In this document: piece by piece, positions 34,956-48,410 of the stretch
How the letters are laid out: every line of letters begins with the position of its first letter
Position numbering within the stretch: the first letter of the stretch is position 1
NCBI GenBank assembly: GCA_026686845.1
Contig: JAIVEN010000012.1
Location: forward strand, 15,006,501 to 15,070,500
Length of the DNA stretch: 64,000 nucleotides
Source of the DNA: Adenanthera pavonina
Taxonomy: Eukaryota; Streptophyta; Magnoliopsida; Fabales; Fabaceae
Direction of reading: 5' to 3'
Program-made: the position numbers and the translations under genes
Notes under the pieces: generated by a model
The model's database searches: none
What the model saw: the letters and a program-made list of their open reading frames with translations, nothing else
What the model was told of the DNA's origin: nothing

Positions 34956-37900
34956 TTACAGTTTATTGGGATTTACCATTCCCAATTCTCTCCTTATTTT
35001 GCAATGTCTGTCTTCTGATAGAGGTTTTGTGAGTATATCAGCAACTTGATCATCTGTTGGGATGTACTCCAGTCTAATTTCTCCTTTCAGAACGTGATCT
35101 CTTATGAAGTGGTGCCTAACTTCAATATGTTTCGTTCTTGAATGCATGACAGGATTCTTGGTGATATTTATAGCACTTTGGTTATCACACATGATTGGTA
35201 TCTCTTTCATTTTAACCTCAAGATCTTCAAGCTGTTGTTTCATCCAGATGACTTGGGCACAACAGCTTCCAGCTGCAACATACTCAGCTTCTGCAGTGGA
35301 TAAGGCCACACTGTTTTGCTTTTTGCTTAACCATGAAACCAGGGATCCTCCAAGAAACTGACAAGTTCCACTTGTGCTTTTTCTGTCAGTTTTGGATCCT
35401 GCAAAATCAGCATCAGTGTATCCTTTGAGATCTTCTCCATTGCCTTTTGGATAGCAAAGACCCATCTGTGATGTTCCAATAAGATATCTAAAAATTCTTT
35501 TCACAGCTGTTGCATGGGATTCTTTGGGGCATGATTGGAACCTTGCACACATGCAAACACTGAACATAATGTCAGGTCTGCTGGCAGTTAGGTACAGCAG
35601 GGATCCAATCATTCTTCTGTACTGAGTAATGTCAAATATCTTCCCGTTTTCATCCATGTCCAGTTTGGTTGCAGTGGCCATAGGTGTTCCCATTGGTTTG
35701 GCATTCTCCAAACCAAACTTCTTTAGCAGTTCCTTTAGATACTTGGATTGACTGAGAAAGATACCATCATCTTGCTGTCTTATTTGCAGTCCAAGGAAGA
35801 AGTTGAGTTCACCCATCATAGACATCTCGAATTCTCCCTGCATTAACTCAGAGAATTTCTTGCAAAGAGTTTCATTAGTAGCATCAAAAATAATATCATC
35901 AACATAGATTTGAACAATTAGTAAATCTTTATTTTCTTTCTTAGTAAATAAGGTTGTGTCAACTTTGCCTCTGTTAAACCCCTTATCAGTTAGAAAATTG
36001 CTTAGTCTCTTATACCATGCTCTAGGGGCCTGTTTTAAACCATAGAGAGCTTTCTTCAGTTTATAAACATGGTTTGGTTTTGTAGAGTCCTCAAAACCTG
36101 GAGGTTGATCTACATAAACTTCTTCCATGATATATCCATTCAGAAAGGCACTTTTTACATCCATTTGATATAATAAAATATTTTTCATGCATGCATATGC
36201 CAGCAGTATTCTTATAGCTTCTAATCTAGCTACTGGTGCAAAGGTTTCTTCAAAATCAATACATTCTTCCTGATTATACCCCTTAGCAACCAATCTAGCT
36301 TTATTTCTGATTATTGTTCCGGATTCATCAAGTTTATTTCTGAAAACCCATTTGGTACCAATAACAGGATGATTTTTTGGTCTAGGTACTAAATCCCAAA
36401 CTTGATTTCTTTCAAATTGATTTAATTCATCTTGCATAGCCATAATCTACTATTCATCAGTTAAGGCTTCTTTAGCACATTTGGGTTCAATTTCAGAAAT
36501 AAAGGCACAGTTGAGCATTTGATCCCTTAACTGTTTTCTGGTTTTGACTTTCTCTTGAACATTCCCTATTACTTGATCAACAAGGTGATTCCTTTGATAT
36601 CTCCAAGCTCTAGGGAGTTCTTGAGTTGTTTCTTCATTATTTTCTTCATCAAACTCTTGCTCCTTGATATCTTCCTCTGTGTCAACAGATTTAGATATCT
36701 TTGGAGGTTCAGTTTTGCTTTTGTCAGAAATTCCCAGTTTTTCAAAATTGAAAGTAAGATCATCCTTATTGGTGACATGTTTTGAAACAGTTTCATTTTC
36801 AATGAAAACCACATGCACTGATTCTTCTACTATATTTGATCTTTTATTATAAATCCTATAAGCCTTACTCCTACTAGAATAGCCTAGAAATATACCTTCA
36901 TCGGATTTGGCATCAAATTTACCTAGATTTTCTTTACCATTGTTGTGAATGAAGCATTTGCACCCGAACACATGGAGGTGTGACAGATTTGGCTTTCTTC
37001 CCTTGTACAGCTCATATGGAGTCTTCCCAAGGATTGGTCTGATGTAGGCTCTGTTTATGATGTAACTTGTTGTATTCACTGCATCATCCCAGAACACTTG
37101 AGAGAGTTCCTTCTCATTCAGCACAGCTCTAGCCATCTCTCCAATGGTTCTGTTCTTCCTTTCTACCACTCCATTTTGTTGAGGAGTTCTTGGTGCTGAG
37201 AAGTTGTGGTCAATCCCATGCTCATTGCAGAACTCCAGGAAGTATGCATTTTCAAATTCTCCTCCATGGTCTGACCTGATAGACACAATATAAATACCTT
37301 TCTCATTTTGCACTTTCTTAGCTAAGGTTACAAATGCATCAAAGGTATCACTTTTAGAAGAAAGAAATAATGTCCAAGTAAATCTAGAATAGTCATCAAC
37401 AATTACAAGCACATACATATTACCACCAAGACTTTTTACCCTAGAAGGTCCAATTAAATCCATATGCAGCAGTTCAAGTGGTCTAGTTGTGGTAACTACA
37501 TTTTTAGATTTAAATGATGATTTAGTTTGTTTTCCTCTTAGGCATGCATCACATTCTTTATCCTTTTCAAAAGATATTTTTGGTAGACCAGTTACTAGCT
37601 CATTTTTAATCAGTTTAGACAGTTGATTCATGTTCACATGAGCTAATCTTCTATGCCATAGCCAACTATCATTATTCTGACTGATTAAGCATACAGAATC
37701 TAAGGGAGGAAGTTCATAAGGATCAATAGTATAGCAGTTACCATCCCTTTGAGCTTTGAGGATTACTTTTTGATCACTTTTTCTGATGACCAGGCAAAAC
37801 TTTGAGTCAAACAGCACCCAGTTTCCTTTGTCACAAGTCTGACTCACGCTTAACAAGTTGTGGTGGAGGCCAATCACAAACAGCACCTCTTCAATGGATG

Positions 37901-38107
37901 TTTTTGGATTTTTGCCTACAATTCCAATACCAACGATTTTGCCATGTTGGTCACCTCCAAAGGTCACCTTTCCTCCTTTCTTGTCTCTAAGGGTGATGAA
38001 CTTCTCCTTATCACCAGTCATGTGACTTGAGCAGGCACTGTCCATATACCATTTATTGCTTTTCTTAGCTGTGAGACAGACCTGCAAAACAATGTTTATG
38101 TTCTCCT
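34956..38107 (-). pseudogene. pol: Copia pol polyprotein (PR-INT-RT-RH), unit 1, double stop
   Basis: The protease has WYMDSACSSHMTGD. Integrase has a WHRRLAHVN...CDACLRGKQ zinc finger and the D-D-E core in MDLIGP, RSDHGGEFEN and NGVVERKNRT. RT has KARLVAKGYNQEE, MDVKSAFLNG and IQIYVDDIIF. RNase H has YTDADFAGSKTDRKSTSG and ALSTAEAEYVA. The order PR-INT-RT-RH is copia. Two adjacent stops, TAG TAG at 36447-36452, split integrase from RT; unit 2 keeps Tyr-Trp there. The frame is -1 relative to gag and is open only after the gag stop region, in both units. Reverse transcription and integration in the cytoplasmic particle would be its role when intact. Confidence 0.95.
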
Positions 38108-39895
38108 TTTAGGTACCCAAATTTGTTTGGGTCCTTTCAGGTCAGTATATTTTTTCCTAGATGTAGATGCAACTTTGGGAACCCATTCAACTTTCCTAAC
38201 AAACCCATTTTTCTTCAAAACACAGGAACTGGAAATATGTCCCTTTTTATTACAGAAATGACAGTTAGTGAATGGACTGCTAGATTGAGATGTAGGAAGA
38301 AAACAGTACAGATAGTACTTTTGTCGAGCATGCCTTGGTTGATCATATGTTTCAATGTGATGTGATGCATTGGTTTTCTTTTTATTGTTCTCAGCATGCA
38401 CAAATTGTCTTATATAGGCATTCTGATTTTTCTTCCTAATCTTTTCCTTGACAGCACACGAATCATAGCCAAGACCAGCTTTTCCTTGTGATATTATTTG
38501 GTTCCCCATCAATGCAAACAACATATCTTTACCTCTAGTGAGCCTAGACATGCTTTTAACTAAATAGTCATTAGTTTGCTTAAGTTCAGTGCATGAAGTG
38601 CAACAAACAGATTCAGTAGTAGGTAGAGAGGCAATTTCAGAAACTATGTGTTGAGATTCCAGCTTATTTATCTTTTTCTTTGCCAATTTCAGTTCTTTAG
38701 CTACTTTGATGAATTTATCATGAAGCTCATGAAATGCACCTTGTAATTCAGAATAGGAAGGTTCAGATTCATATACCTCTTCTTCCTGATCACTGCTACA
38801 TGAGGGTGTGGCTTCTTTAGAGGCAAGTGCCATCAGACAAATGTTGGCAATCTCATCTTCATCTTCTTCTTCCCCATCTGAGCTGTTGCCCCATATGGAT
38901 GCGATATAGGCTTTCTTCTTCTTCCCTTTGTCTGCAGCTTTCTTTTCTTTTTCTTACTTCTTGATGAATTGGGGGCAGTCCCACTTAATGTGACCCTGCT
39001 TTTTGCACTTATAGTAAGTCACAGGTTCTTTTGCCTCTTTCTTGCTTTCTCCAGCAACTCCCCTTTTGAAGAACCTCTTGTTCTTCTTCTTGCTGTACAA
39101 TCTTCCAAATTTCCTGACCATCATAGCCAGAGTTTCCTCATCCAGCTCATCTCCTTCATCAGATTCTTCTTCCTTTTCATCAGCAGCTTTGAGGGCAAGG
39201 CCTTTCTTCTTTCTGTCCAGTCCAGCTTCCTTGAGTGCTTTGATTTTTCCTTCATACTCCTCAAGGCTGCCAAAGAGAGCTGTGACAGAGGCCATTGATT
39301 CTCCTCTAGCTTCTTCTATTACTGTCACCTTGGGCTGCCATTCCAGAGGGAGAGCTCTGAGTATTTTTCTTACTTTCTCAGACTGAGTGTATTCCTTTCC
39401 CAGGCTTTTCAGTTGATTCACAATGAGGGTGAATCTCTTTTGTAGCTCCTTTATAGTTTCCCCTTCACCTATTCTGAAGCTTTCATACTCCCCAATGCAC
39501 GTGTTTAGCCTGTTCTCCCTGACTCCAGATGTTCCTTCGTGTGCAATCTGCAGAGTATCCCACATTCCTTTTGCAGTGGTGCATTGTGAGACTCTGTAGA
39601 ATTCGTCCTGGTTCAGGGCACTGACTAAACAATGCTTTGCTTTTAAATTCAGTAGGACTCTCCTTCTATCCTCATCATTCCATTCTGCTTCCAGCTTCTC
39701 TTTGTGTCCTCCATCTTCAGTTAGAGCCATTGGAATGAAATCTCCTTTTTCAATGACTGACCAGATGTCAAGATCAATTGATTGGAGGTAGATCTGCATC
39801 CTCATCTTCCAGTACCCATAATGCTCTCCACTGAAGCCTGGTGGTCTATTAGTGTTATTTCCCTCAGGAAGTATGCTTTCTCCAAAGCCAGCCAT
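38096..39895 (-). pseudogene. gag: Copia Gag, unit 1, premature stop
   Basis: The start at 39895 (MAGFGESILPEGNN) is the first ATG after the PBS; length is 599 codons. The N-terminal half has copia Gag wording (HYGYWKMRMQIYLQS, about residues 25-40). A first CCHC knuckle is damaged: it reads YYKCKKQGHIKWDC, with Tyr where unit 2 has Cys. A TAA at 38954-38956 follows at codon 314, where unit 2 has CAA. The downstream part stays open and carries a coiled-coil-like Lys/Glu segment and a second knuckle, CHFCNKKGHISSSC. The natural end is IWVPKRRT then TAA. It would form the particle and bind RNA if intact. Confidence 0.93.
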
Positions 39896-39936
39896 CTTTA
39901 TTCCCGGACTGTAAGATCCTTTGAATGGGAATCCGG

Positions 39937-39948
39937 GCTCTGATACCA
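39937..39948 (-). other. Primer-binding site, unit 1
   Basis: TGGTATCAGAGC on the minus strand, a perfect complement of the plant initiator-Met tRNA 3' end, two bases from LTR C. Confidence 0.92.
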
Positions 39949-39950
39949 CT

Positions 39951-41811
39951 TGTTAGCAAGGCTGACTTCCCAAGAGGGGGGGTGAATTGGGAAGTTTGAA
40001 ATTTTTCTGCACAAAGTGAAGTAAGTGAAGATATCACAATATAATGAAAATAATGCGTAAAACAGAGCAAGCTGAAAAATAAAGATAGGGAGAAGAAGAC
40101 TCAGTAATTTATTCTGGTTCGGTCTTTCCACTTGACCTACATCCAGTCCCCAAGACACCTCTTAGGATTTATCCACTATACAGCAAGAATTTCAATGGGC
40201 TTCTTGCTAAGGCCACAGTACACGAATATGCTCTGTTTCTGAGCTCTCTCAAACTCTCCAAGCACTTTCACTATGTGCTTCTCAATCCCCTTGTGAATAC
40301 CCCTCACAAGTAAATCTATCTTCCAGATGAAGAGTAGATTGATTACAATGAAATAACTCTCTTGAAAAGAGTAGATATGAAAGTTTCAGTACAAGTATAG
40401 AAGTTGAGAGGGTAAAAGCTTTTGAGAAGAAGATTCAGCAGAAATTCGTTATACACCCGTTTGATTTGTTACCCACAACTTCAAATGTTGTTGTATTTAT
40501 AGATTTAGGTCTCAAATGTCCGTTAGAGACTTTAATCTATCCGTTGGAGAAGTTATCCAACGGTTACTCTGAAAAACTATCCGTTTACCAACCGCATTTA
40601 ATGTTTCTGACATACTGAAATTTGAATTTTGGCTGGTCAACAGACGAATTTTGAAAGGACCGAAGGTTAAAGGTTCCAACGTTACAGCACGAAGTTCGTC
40701 TGCTCATGAGGTGAAATTCGAATGTTGAAACTTACAAAATATTTTCACAATGTGACATACGAATTTTCAAGAAGAAAGTTTTTCGGTTAAGTGTGAACAG
40801 TATTTTCAATTTGCTACAGTGCCCTCGAAATTCGAATTTTGGAACCCCAAAATTCGTCTGTCTATTGATTGTTTAAAGAGGCACAGCAGATTACTTTCTT
40901 CGAAATTCGAATTTTGAAGGGGTGAAATTCCGCTGTCAGAGAGACTCTTTTCAGACTAATTTCATCATCCGAATGTTGCAAGTTCTTATCATTCGTATGT
41001 CAATTTTTCACTTCAACAGACTCAAGAACTCAGCTTCTGAAATTCGAATTTTAATGTTCAAAGTTCGTCTGTCAGAGAGCAGTTTTGAGACTCAAATCAT
41101 TCTTGATCTCAGATGAACTTTAACAGTCTTAGATGTATTTCTTCCATTTTCTCAAATTTTGTTTTGTCTGAAATTCAAATTTTGAAGACTTAAAATTCGT
41201 CTGTTGCAAAGAAGCTTCTCTCAGCCTTTTATGAAAATTCGAATGTTGGAAGTTCAAAATTCGTCTGTCAGAGAGCATTTATCAAACTCAATTTCATTTT
41301 GATTTCAGATGCATTTTATCATAGTCTCAGACGAATTTCTTTGGTTTTCACAAACTTCATTTTTCTTGAAATTCAAATTTTGAAAGTGTGAAGTTCGTCT
41401 GTTACCAGAAAGGCTTCTTTCAGACCAGATGAAAATTCGAATTTTGAACAATCAAAATTCGTCTGATAGAGAGCCATCTCTTCAGACTTATTCAGTTTCA
41501 ACTCGAAATTCGAATTTCCAAAGGCAAAGTTCGAATTTCCAACTTGACAGTTCAACTTAATCTTTCAACCTTCATCTGTTTGTGGGTGTTTTTCAAATAG
41601 GTAAAGATTTAACACAAAATCAAGGTTTGAAAACATCTTTTTCTCAAATCAAAAACTTTTACCCAATCATAACAAAAACTAAAGATCCTACAAGAGATCT
41701 AACAGCAAATACTCAGAAAATCTTCACTTGAAACAGCTTTGATCTCCTTTGATATCTTCAATTCAAGCTCTTGAGTGTTGGTTTACAATCATCAAAACTC
41801 TTGATTCAACA
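39951..41811 (-). repeat. LTR C, shared by units 1 and 2
   Basis: It is 1,861 bp. It is the 5' LTR of unit 1 (PBS on its left) and the 3' LTR of unit 2 (PPT on its right). It shares the ATTCCGCTGTCAG and CATCCGAATG variants with LTR B and not with LTR D. A 2-bp deletion near 41124 is private to it. Confidence 0.95.
40494..40501 (-). promoter_or_regulatory. TATA box of LTR C
   Basis: TATAAATA on the minus strand at the conserved LTR position. Confidence 0.65.
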
Positions 41812-41825
41812 TTCTCCCCCTTTTT
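41812..41825 (-). other. Polypurine tract, unit 2
   Basis: AAAAAGGGGGAGAA on the minus strand next to LTR C, identical to unit 1. Confidence 0.9.
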
Positions 41826-42093
41826 GATGATGACAAAACAACTCACAAACTGGATTAGTACTTGGGTTTGCTTTCACAAGCTCCCCCTCAACATATGCAT
41901 AAGATATCAAAACAACAGATTAAGTGAAGAGTATTTAAGGCACAAAACATTGCAATAAAGAGATCCATTCATTTAATCAAAAGTTGCTTGAACAGAAGCA
42001 AATTAATCAAAGTTTAAAACAAGACCAAAACACAAATACACAGAGTACAAAGTACAACAAGAGGACTTAAGCCTAATCTTCAATCATCTCCAA

Positions 42094-44260
42094 TCATTTC
42101 TTCTTGGACTTGGTCTTCTTGCTGTAGGTTTTCCCTTTCCCTTTCCCAGATTGCTCAGCAGCAGGCTTTCCAGTTTGCCCAGACTTCTCCCCATTTTTGA
42201 CATCATCAGGAAGTCCAACAAAATCAGCCGGAGGAGGGATCTGAGAGATAGGAATAGCACGGAGTGGCACAGGAGCAAAAGGGATTTCAGGTTCAGCTGG
42301 GGGCTCAACAGGCTCTTCATCATCATCAGAGACCTCAAGCAGCACTTGCATTTCCTGCCTAGAAAGAGCTAGTTGAGCTCTCTGTTCCTCTGAAAGCCCA
42401 TAAGCAGCAAGAGAAGAAGAAGCTGGCTTAGCAGGAGGAAACATTTTTTCTAGCCTTCTCCTCTGATCTAGCAGCAGAGCATTGTGAGCAATGGCAAGAT
42501 AATCGATAACAGGTACAATGCTCCTTTCCTCATTGCTAGCTCCTTCTGACACAGAAGAGGTTGAAATGGCTGCAACCAGTCTTTCAACTTGCTCAGATTC
42601 TTGAATGGACAGAATTGAATCCGGAGCATCTTCTTGCATGGGTTTCATGAGGGCCTGTGTCTTGGAGACCTTCTTCTTCCAATCCATAGTCCAAGGGTGG
42701 ACCAGGACTTGGTGTTCTCATAGCACCAGCACCATCTATATCATCATCATGGTCAGAGGAGGCAATCTCGAAGGGACATGGAGGCACAGGGGTTGGAGAC
42801 AGAGTAAGCTCAGGGACACCAGTCTGAGGTGGAGCTGAAGTGGTAGGAATTGCATTTCTTATCTCTTCATAGGCATCAGCCACCACCTTCATATTTACAG
42901 CCAACTGATAGATCTGATCTTGTAGATGAGCAAATTTGGCATTTTGCTCATCTCTAATGCTAAGAATGAGTGTTGACAGACTGTCAAACAACTCAGTGAT
43001 CTTTGTTGGCTTGGCTCGTGAGGAGGGAGTGGAAGGAGGGTGAGTAGGCCTGGAGGGAGATGGGAATGGCTGAGAAGGCTGAGGTACAGATTTGCCAGGG
43101 GCCTCAGAAGTTCCTTCTTGTTGGAGGGATGCATCAGCAACAAAGAACAAATCTTCAGATTTCCCTGCTCCTTTTCCAACCCATCGTCCTTCATCTCTTT
43201 CAATGCCCATCCTTTGCAGTTCCTCCTCTTTGAATGCCTCAGTGAGTTTCTCTTTCCCCTTTTCAATGTGTTGAATCCTAGCATGTTGCAAGATTCTTGA
43301 AATAATTGCTGCATAGGGGAGTGTGGAGTCCTTCCTCTGATCCCTTACCTTTATCATTCTCTGGAGGATGATATGACCCATGTTAATCAGCTTCCCATGA
43401 ATGATAGCAGTCATCACATGAGCCTCTGCCCTTGTTATCAAATTGAAACTTCCACCCTTGTTGAAAATGATCCTGGACACTATGTAGTGCAGGATTCTGA
43501 CTTGTACACTAAGGTCTGTGGGCTTCAATAGATTTATTGTTGGCCTGTTCTCTCTTCTCCTGAATAAGGTGTCCAAGATGGTGCTTTCTTTGTAGTTCAG
43601 AAAGGATCCACCTTCTTCATCAGCAGTGCTTGCCTCATCCATATACCTAGAGGCTGTTATGTCAACTTTTAGCCCATCTTGACCTGGGATTTCCAGCACT
43701 TCATTGATTGTTTCATCAGCAAGCCAGATGGTCCTTGATCTCAAAGTGACCTCCCATTTCTTTTTCTTGCTGTTATATTGAAGAGAGGCATACCAAGTCT
43801 TCACTACCTCATCATCATATTTTTCAGCAATTTCCAACAGATTTTTATATCTTAACAACCATATTGCAGCATCAAAATTGTTGGATATCAGAAATTGTTC
43901 CACATTTACACAGTGAGGCTTGATTACCTTTTTGTTGGAAAACTTTGCAGAATACTCTTCTTGAATCTCAGGAGTGCTCCAAAGTGGCAGTGTAGTAAGC
44001 TCAAATTCTCCAGATTGAGTAGAAGAGGAGGAAGCCACAGCAGCAGTATCAGCCGAAGGAACTGCAGCTTTTGATGAGGAAGGCCCAGTTTTCTGAGAAT
44101 CTGCCTTGGATGATGATTTCCGGCATTTAAAAGGGGTAGCTTTACGGGGTTCGGCCTTTCTCTTGGATTTCTCTCCTTCCTTTGTAGCATATTGAGATTT
44201 GACCGTTCTTTTTGGCCGAGTTCCAGCTTGTCCTGCTCCAGGGATCTTTACTCTCGCCAT
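42094..44260 (-). pseudogene. Sirevirus third ORF (historically env-like), unit 2, one frameshift
   Basis: It is open for more than 500 codons from the ATG at 44260. One extra base near 42641-42645 (GGGTTTCATG against GGGCTCATG in unit 1) then shifts the frame. The proper frame resumes and runs to the Lys-rich end at 42094. It keeps sense codons at both sites that are stops in unit 1, so this copy shows the length of the gene best. Domains are as in unit 1: basic N-terminus, central LLEIAEKYDDEVV region, Pro/Ser linker, heptad helix, acidic patch. No enzyme motif was recognised. Confidence 0.82.
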
Positions 44261-45259
44261 TTTTCAGTGGAATGATGCAGAATGTGGCTTAGAATAGGTT
44301 TATAGGATGCGAATGGAAGTTTAATTGGTGAAGAATGACGGTTTTTGGACAGGAGTTAAGAGGATTAAAGAGAGAATCAGAACAGACTTAGAGAGGTTAC
44401 AAATAGGGTTGCGTCTGTTCTGTGGAAAACCGTCGCATTTAACGTGTGTAACCGTCTGACAGACGAATTTTGAGGGGTCAAAATTTGAACTTCGGGCAGT
44501 TACAAGTTAAACCATTCAGCACAGCTTACTGACAGATGAATTTTCATCCTGAAAGTTCGTTTGACAGTGGCTAGAAATGAGCAAAATAAGCACAACAGAC
44601 GAATTTTATTCCACCAAAATTCGAATGTTGAAAAGAAAAAGGCAGGCATCAATCAAACTATCAATCAACAGACGAATTAAACATGCAAAACTGCATCTTT
44701 CAAGAATTCAACATGAATGATATGATTCAACAGACGAATTTTGAACTGAAAATTCAAATTTTTCAACTTTTGTAAAGATTGTCCAACATTCGTATGTTCA
44801 GAAGTAATGATTTGCATAGCAGTGATGAACAATCATAACTTTGAAATTTCTGATTTTTAAAATTCAAATTTTCAAGCTCCAACAGACGAATTTCGAGGCA
44901 TTACAGAGAACTGTTCAAAGGCATAACAGGCCAAAGTTCGTCTGTTGGTCAACCAAAATTCGAATGTTGACCTTGTTGACCAGTTCAAAAACACAGATTA
45001 TCAATGAAATTCGTCTAGTAATCAATCAACATACAAATTTCAACCTTAAACAACTTACGGAATGAATCCAGACCTTAGAATAATTGTCATTCACTTCACT
45101 TTCTGGTTGTTCCAATCTGGAGTGCTCCAATCTTTCAAACTTCTAGCCATTGATTTTTCACAAGGAGCACCTGCAACTAAAATTAAACATACTCCGATGC
45201 TCAAGTTAGAATTGATTCTAATATTGAAAATTCTAAAGACAAAATTGCATAGAAATAAC
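44261..45259 (-). repeat. pol-ORF3 spacer with LTR-like motif array, unit 2
   Basis: It is nearly identical to the unit 1 spacer and has the same CAGACGAATTTT and AAAATTCGAATG words at about 44450-45040. Its presence in both units shows the array is part of the element, not a secondary insertion. Confidence 0.8.
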
Positions 45260-48200
45260 TTACAGTTCATTGGGATTTACCATTCCCAATTCTCTCCTTA
45301 TTTTGCAATGTCTGTCTTCTGATAGAGGTTTTGTGAGTATATCAGCAACTTGATCATCTGTTGGGATGTACTCCAGTCTAATTTCTCCTTTCAGAATGTG
45401 ATCTCTTATGAAGTGGTGCCTAACTTCAATATGTTTCGTTCTTGAATGCATGACAGGATTCTTGGTGATATTTATAGCACTTTGGTTGTCACACATGATT
45501 GGTATCTCTTTCATTTTAACCTCAAGATCTTCAAGCTGTTGTTTCATCCAGATGACTTGGGCACAACAGCTTCCAGCTGCAACATACTCAGCTTCTGCAG
45601 TGGATAAGGCCACACTGTTTTGCTTTTTGCTTAACCATGAAACCAGGGATCCTCCAAGAAACTGACAAGTTCCACTTGTGCTTTTTCTGTCAGTTTTGGA
45701 TCCTGCAAAATCAGCATCAGTGTATCCTTTGAGATCTTCTCCATTGCCTTTTGGATACCAAAGACCCATCTGTGATGTTCCAATAAGATATCTAAAAATT
45801 CTTTTCACAGCTGTTGCATGGGATTCTTTGGGGCATGATTGGAACCTTGCACACATGTAAACACTGAACATAATGTCAGGTCTGCTGGCAGTTAGGTACA
45901 GCAGGGATCCAATCATTCTTCTATACTGAGTAATGTCAAATATCTTCCCGTTTTCATCCATGTCCAGTTTGGTTGCAGTGGCCATAGGTGTTCCCATTGG
46001 TTTGGCATTCTCCAAACCAAACTTCTTTAGCAGTTCCTTTAGATACTTGGATTGACTGAGAAAGATACCATCATCTCGCTGTCTTATTTGCAGTCCAAGG
46101 AAGAAGTTGAGTTCACCCATCATAGACATCTCGAATTCTCCCTGCATTAACTCAGAGAATTTCTTGCAAAGAGTTTCATTAGTAGCACCAAAAATAATAT
46201 CATCAACATAGATTTGAACAATTAGTAAATCTTTATTTTCTTTCTTAGTAAATAAGGTTGTGTCAACTTTGCCTATGTTAAACCCCTTATCAGTTAGAAA
46301 ATTGCTTAGTCTCTTATACCATGCTCTAGGGGCCTGTTTTAAACCATAGAGAGCTTTCTTCAGTTTATAAACATGGTTTGGTTTTGTAGAGTCCTCAAAA
46401 CCTGGAGGTTGATCTACATAAACTTCTTCCATGATATATCCATTCAGAAAGGCACTTTTTACATCCATTTGATATAATAAAATATTTTTCATGCATGCAT
46501 ATGCCAGCAGTATTCTTATAGCTTCTAATCTAGCTACTGGTGCAAAGGTTTCTTCAAAATCAATACTTCTTCCTGATTATACCCTTTAGCAACCAATCTA
46601 GCTTTATTTCTGATTATTGTTCCGGATTCATCAAGTTTATTTCTGAAAACCCATTTGGTACCAATAACAAGATGATTTTTGGGTCTAGGTACTAAATCCC
46701 AAACTTGATTTCTTTCAAATTGATTTAATTCATCTTGTATAGCCATAATCCAGTATTCATCAGTTAAGGCTTCTTCAGCACATTTGGGTTCAATTTCAGA
46801 AATAAAGGCACAGTTGAGCATTTGATCCCTTAGCTATTTTCTGGTTTTGACTTTCTCTTGAACATTCCCTATTACTTGATCAACAGGGTGATTCCTTTGA
46901 TATCTCCAAGCTCTAGAGAGTTCTTGAGTTGTTTCTTCATTATTTTCTTCATCAAACTCTTGCTCCTGGATATCTTCCTCTGTGTCAACAGATTCAGATA
47001 TCTTTGGAGGTTCAGTTTTGCTTTTGTCAGAAATTCGCAGTTTTTCAAAATTGAAAGTAAGATCATCCTTATTGGTGACATGTTTTGAAACAGTTTCATT
47101 TTCAATGAAAACCACATGCACTGATTCTTCTACTATATTTGATCTTTTATTATAAATCCTATAAGCCTTACTCCTACTAGAATAGCCCAGAAATATACCT
47201 TCATCGGATTTGGCATCAAATTTACCTAGATTTTCTTTACCATTGTTGTGAATGAAGCATTTGCACCCGAACACATGGAGGTGTGACAGATTTGGCTTTC
47301 TTCTCTTGTACAGCTCATATGGAGTCTTCCCAAGGATTGGTCTGATGTAGGCTCTGTTTATGATGTAACTTATTGTATTCACTGCATCAGCCCAGAACAC
47401 TTGAGAGAGTTCCTTCTCATTCAGCATAGCTCTAGCCATCTCTCCAATGGTTCTGTTCTTCCTTTCTACCACTCCATTTTGTTGAGGAGTTCTTGGTGCT
47501 GAGAAGTTGTGGTCAATCCCATGCTCATTGCAGAACTCCAGGAAGTATGCATTTTCAAATTCTCCTCCATGGTCTGACCTGATAGACACAATATAAATAC
47601 CTTTCTCATTTTGCACTTTCTTAGCTAAGGTTACAAATGCATCAAAGGTATCACTTTTAGAAGAAAGAAATAATGTCCAAGTAAATCTAGAATAGTCATC
47701 AACAATTACAAGCACATACATATTACCACCAAGACTTTTTACCCTAGAAGGTCCAATTAAATCCATATGCAGCAGTTCAAGTGGTCTAGTTGTGGTAACT
47801 ACATTTTTAGATTTAAATGATGATTTAGTTTGTTTTCCTCTTAGGCATGCATCACATTCTTTATCCTTTTCAAAAGATATTTTTGGTAGACCAGTTACTA
47901 GCTCATTTTTAATCAGTTTAGACAGTTGATTCATGTTCACATGAGCTAATCTTCTATGCCATAGCCAATGATCATTATTCTGATTGATTAAGCATACAGA
48001 ATCTAAGGGAGGAAGTTCATCAAGATCAATAGTATAGCAGTTACCATCCCTTTGAGCTTTGAGGATTACTTTTTGATCACTTTTTCTGATGACCAGGCAA
48101 AACTTTGAGTCAAACAGCACCCAGTTTCCTTTGTCACAAGTCTGACTCACGCTTAGCAAGTTGTGGTTGAGGCCAATCACAAACAGCACCTCTTCAATGG

Positions 48201-48410
48201 ATGTTTCTGGATTTTTGCCTACAATTCCAATACCAACGATTTTGCCATGTTGGTCACCTCCAAAGGTCACCTTTCCTCCTTTATTGTCTCTAAGGGTGAT
48301 GAACTTCTCCTTATCACCAGTCATGTGACTTGAGCAGGCACTGTCCATATACCATTTATTGCTTTTCTTAGCTGTGAGACAGACCTGCAAAACAATGTTT
48401 ATGTTCTCCT
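45260..48410 (-). pseudogene. pol: Copia pol polyprotein (PR-INT-RT-RH), unit 2, stop and frameshift
   Basis: It has the same domains as unit 1. A TAG at 46834-46836 replaces CAG just after integrase. One base is missing near 46566 (AATACTTCTTCC against AATACATTCTTCC), which breaks RT after KGYNQEE. The rest of RT, with IQIYVDDIIFGATNE, and RNase H are intact to 45260. Integrase keeps all three D-D-E segments. The Tyr-Trp codons lost in unit 1 are present. Confidence 0.95.

Larger units (their letters stand above)
29647..41811 (-). mobile_element. Sirevirus-type Ty1/copia element, unit 1 (12,165 bp)
   Basis: The span runs from LTR B to LTR C, with gag, pol (PR-INT-RT-RH) and a third ORF on the minus strand, then the PPT. 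Copia domain order, two Gag zinc knuckles, initiator-Met PBS, AAAAAGGGGGAGAA PPT and a large extra ORF after pol fit the SIRE1/Maximus group of Sireviruses. Both LTRs are shared with neighbouring units. Gag, pol and ORF3 all carry stops, so the unit is not autonomous. Confidence 0.93.

Noticed and set aside
38068..38102. A 35-nt intron at the gag-pol junction (GTACC...TGCAG)
   Set aside because: Too short for a plant intron; kept only as an acceptor-like site in the gag-pol finding.
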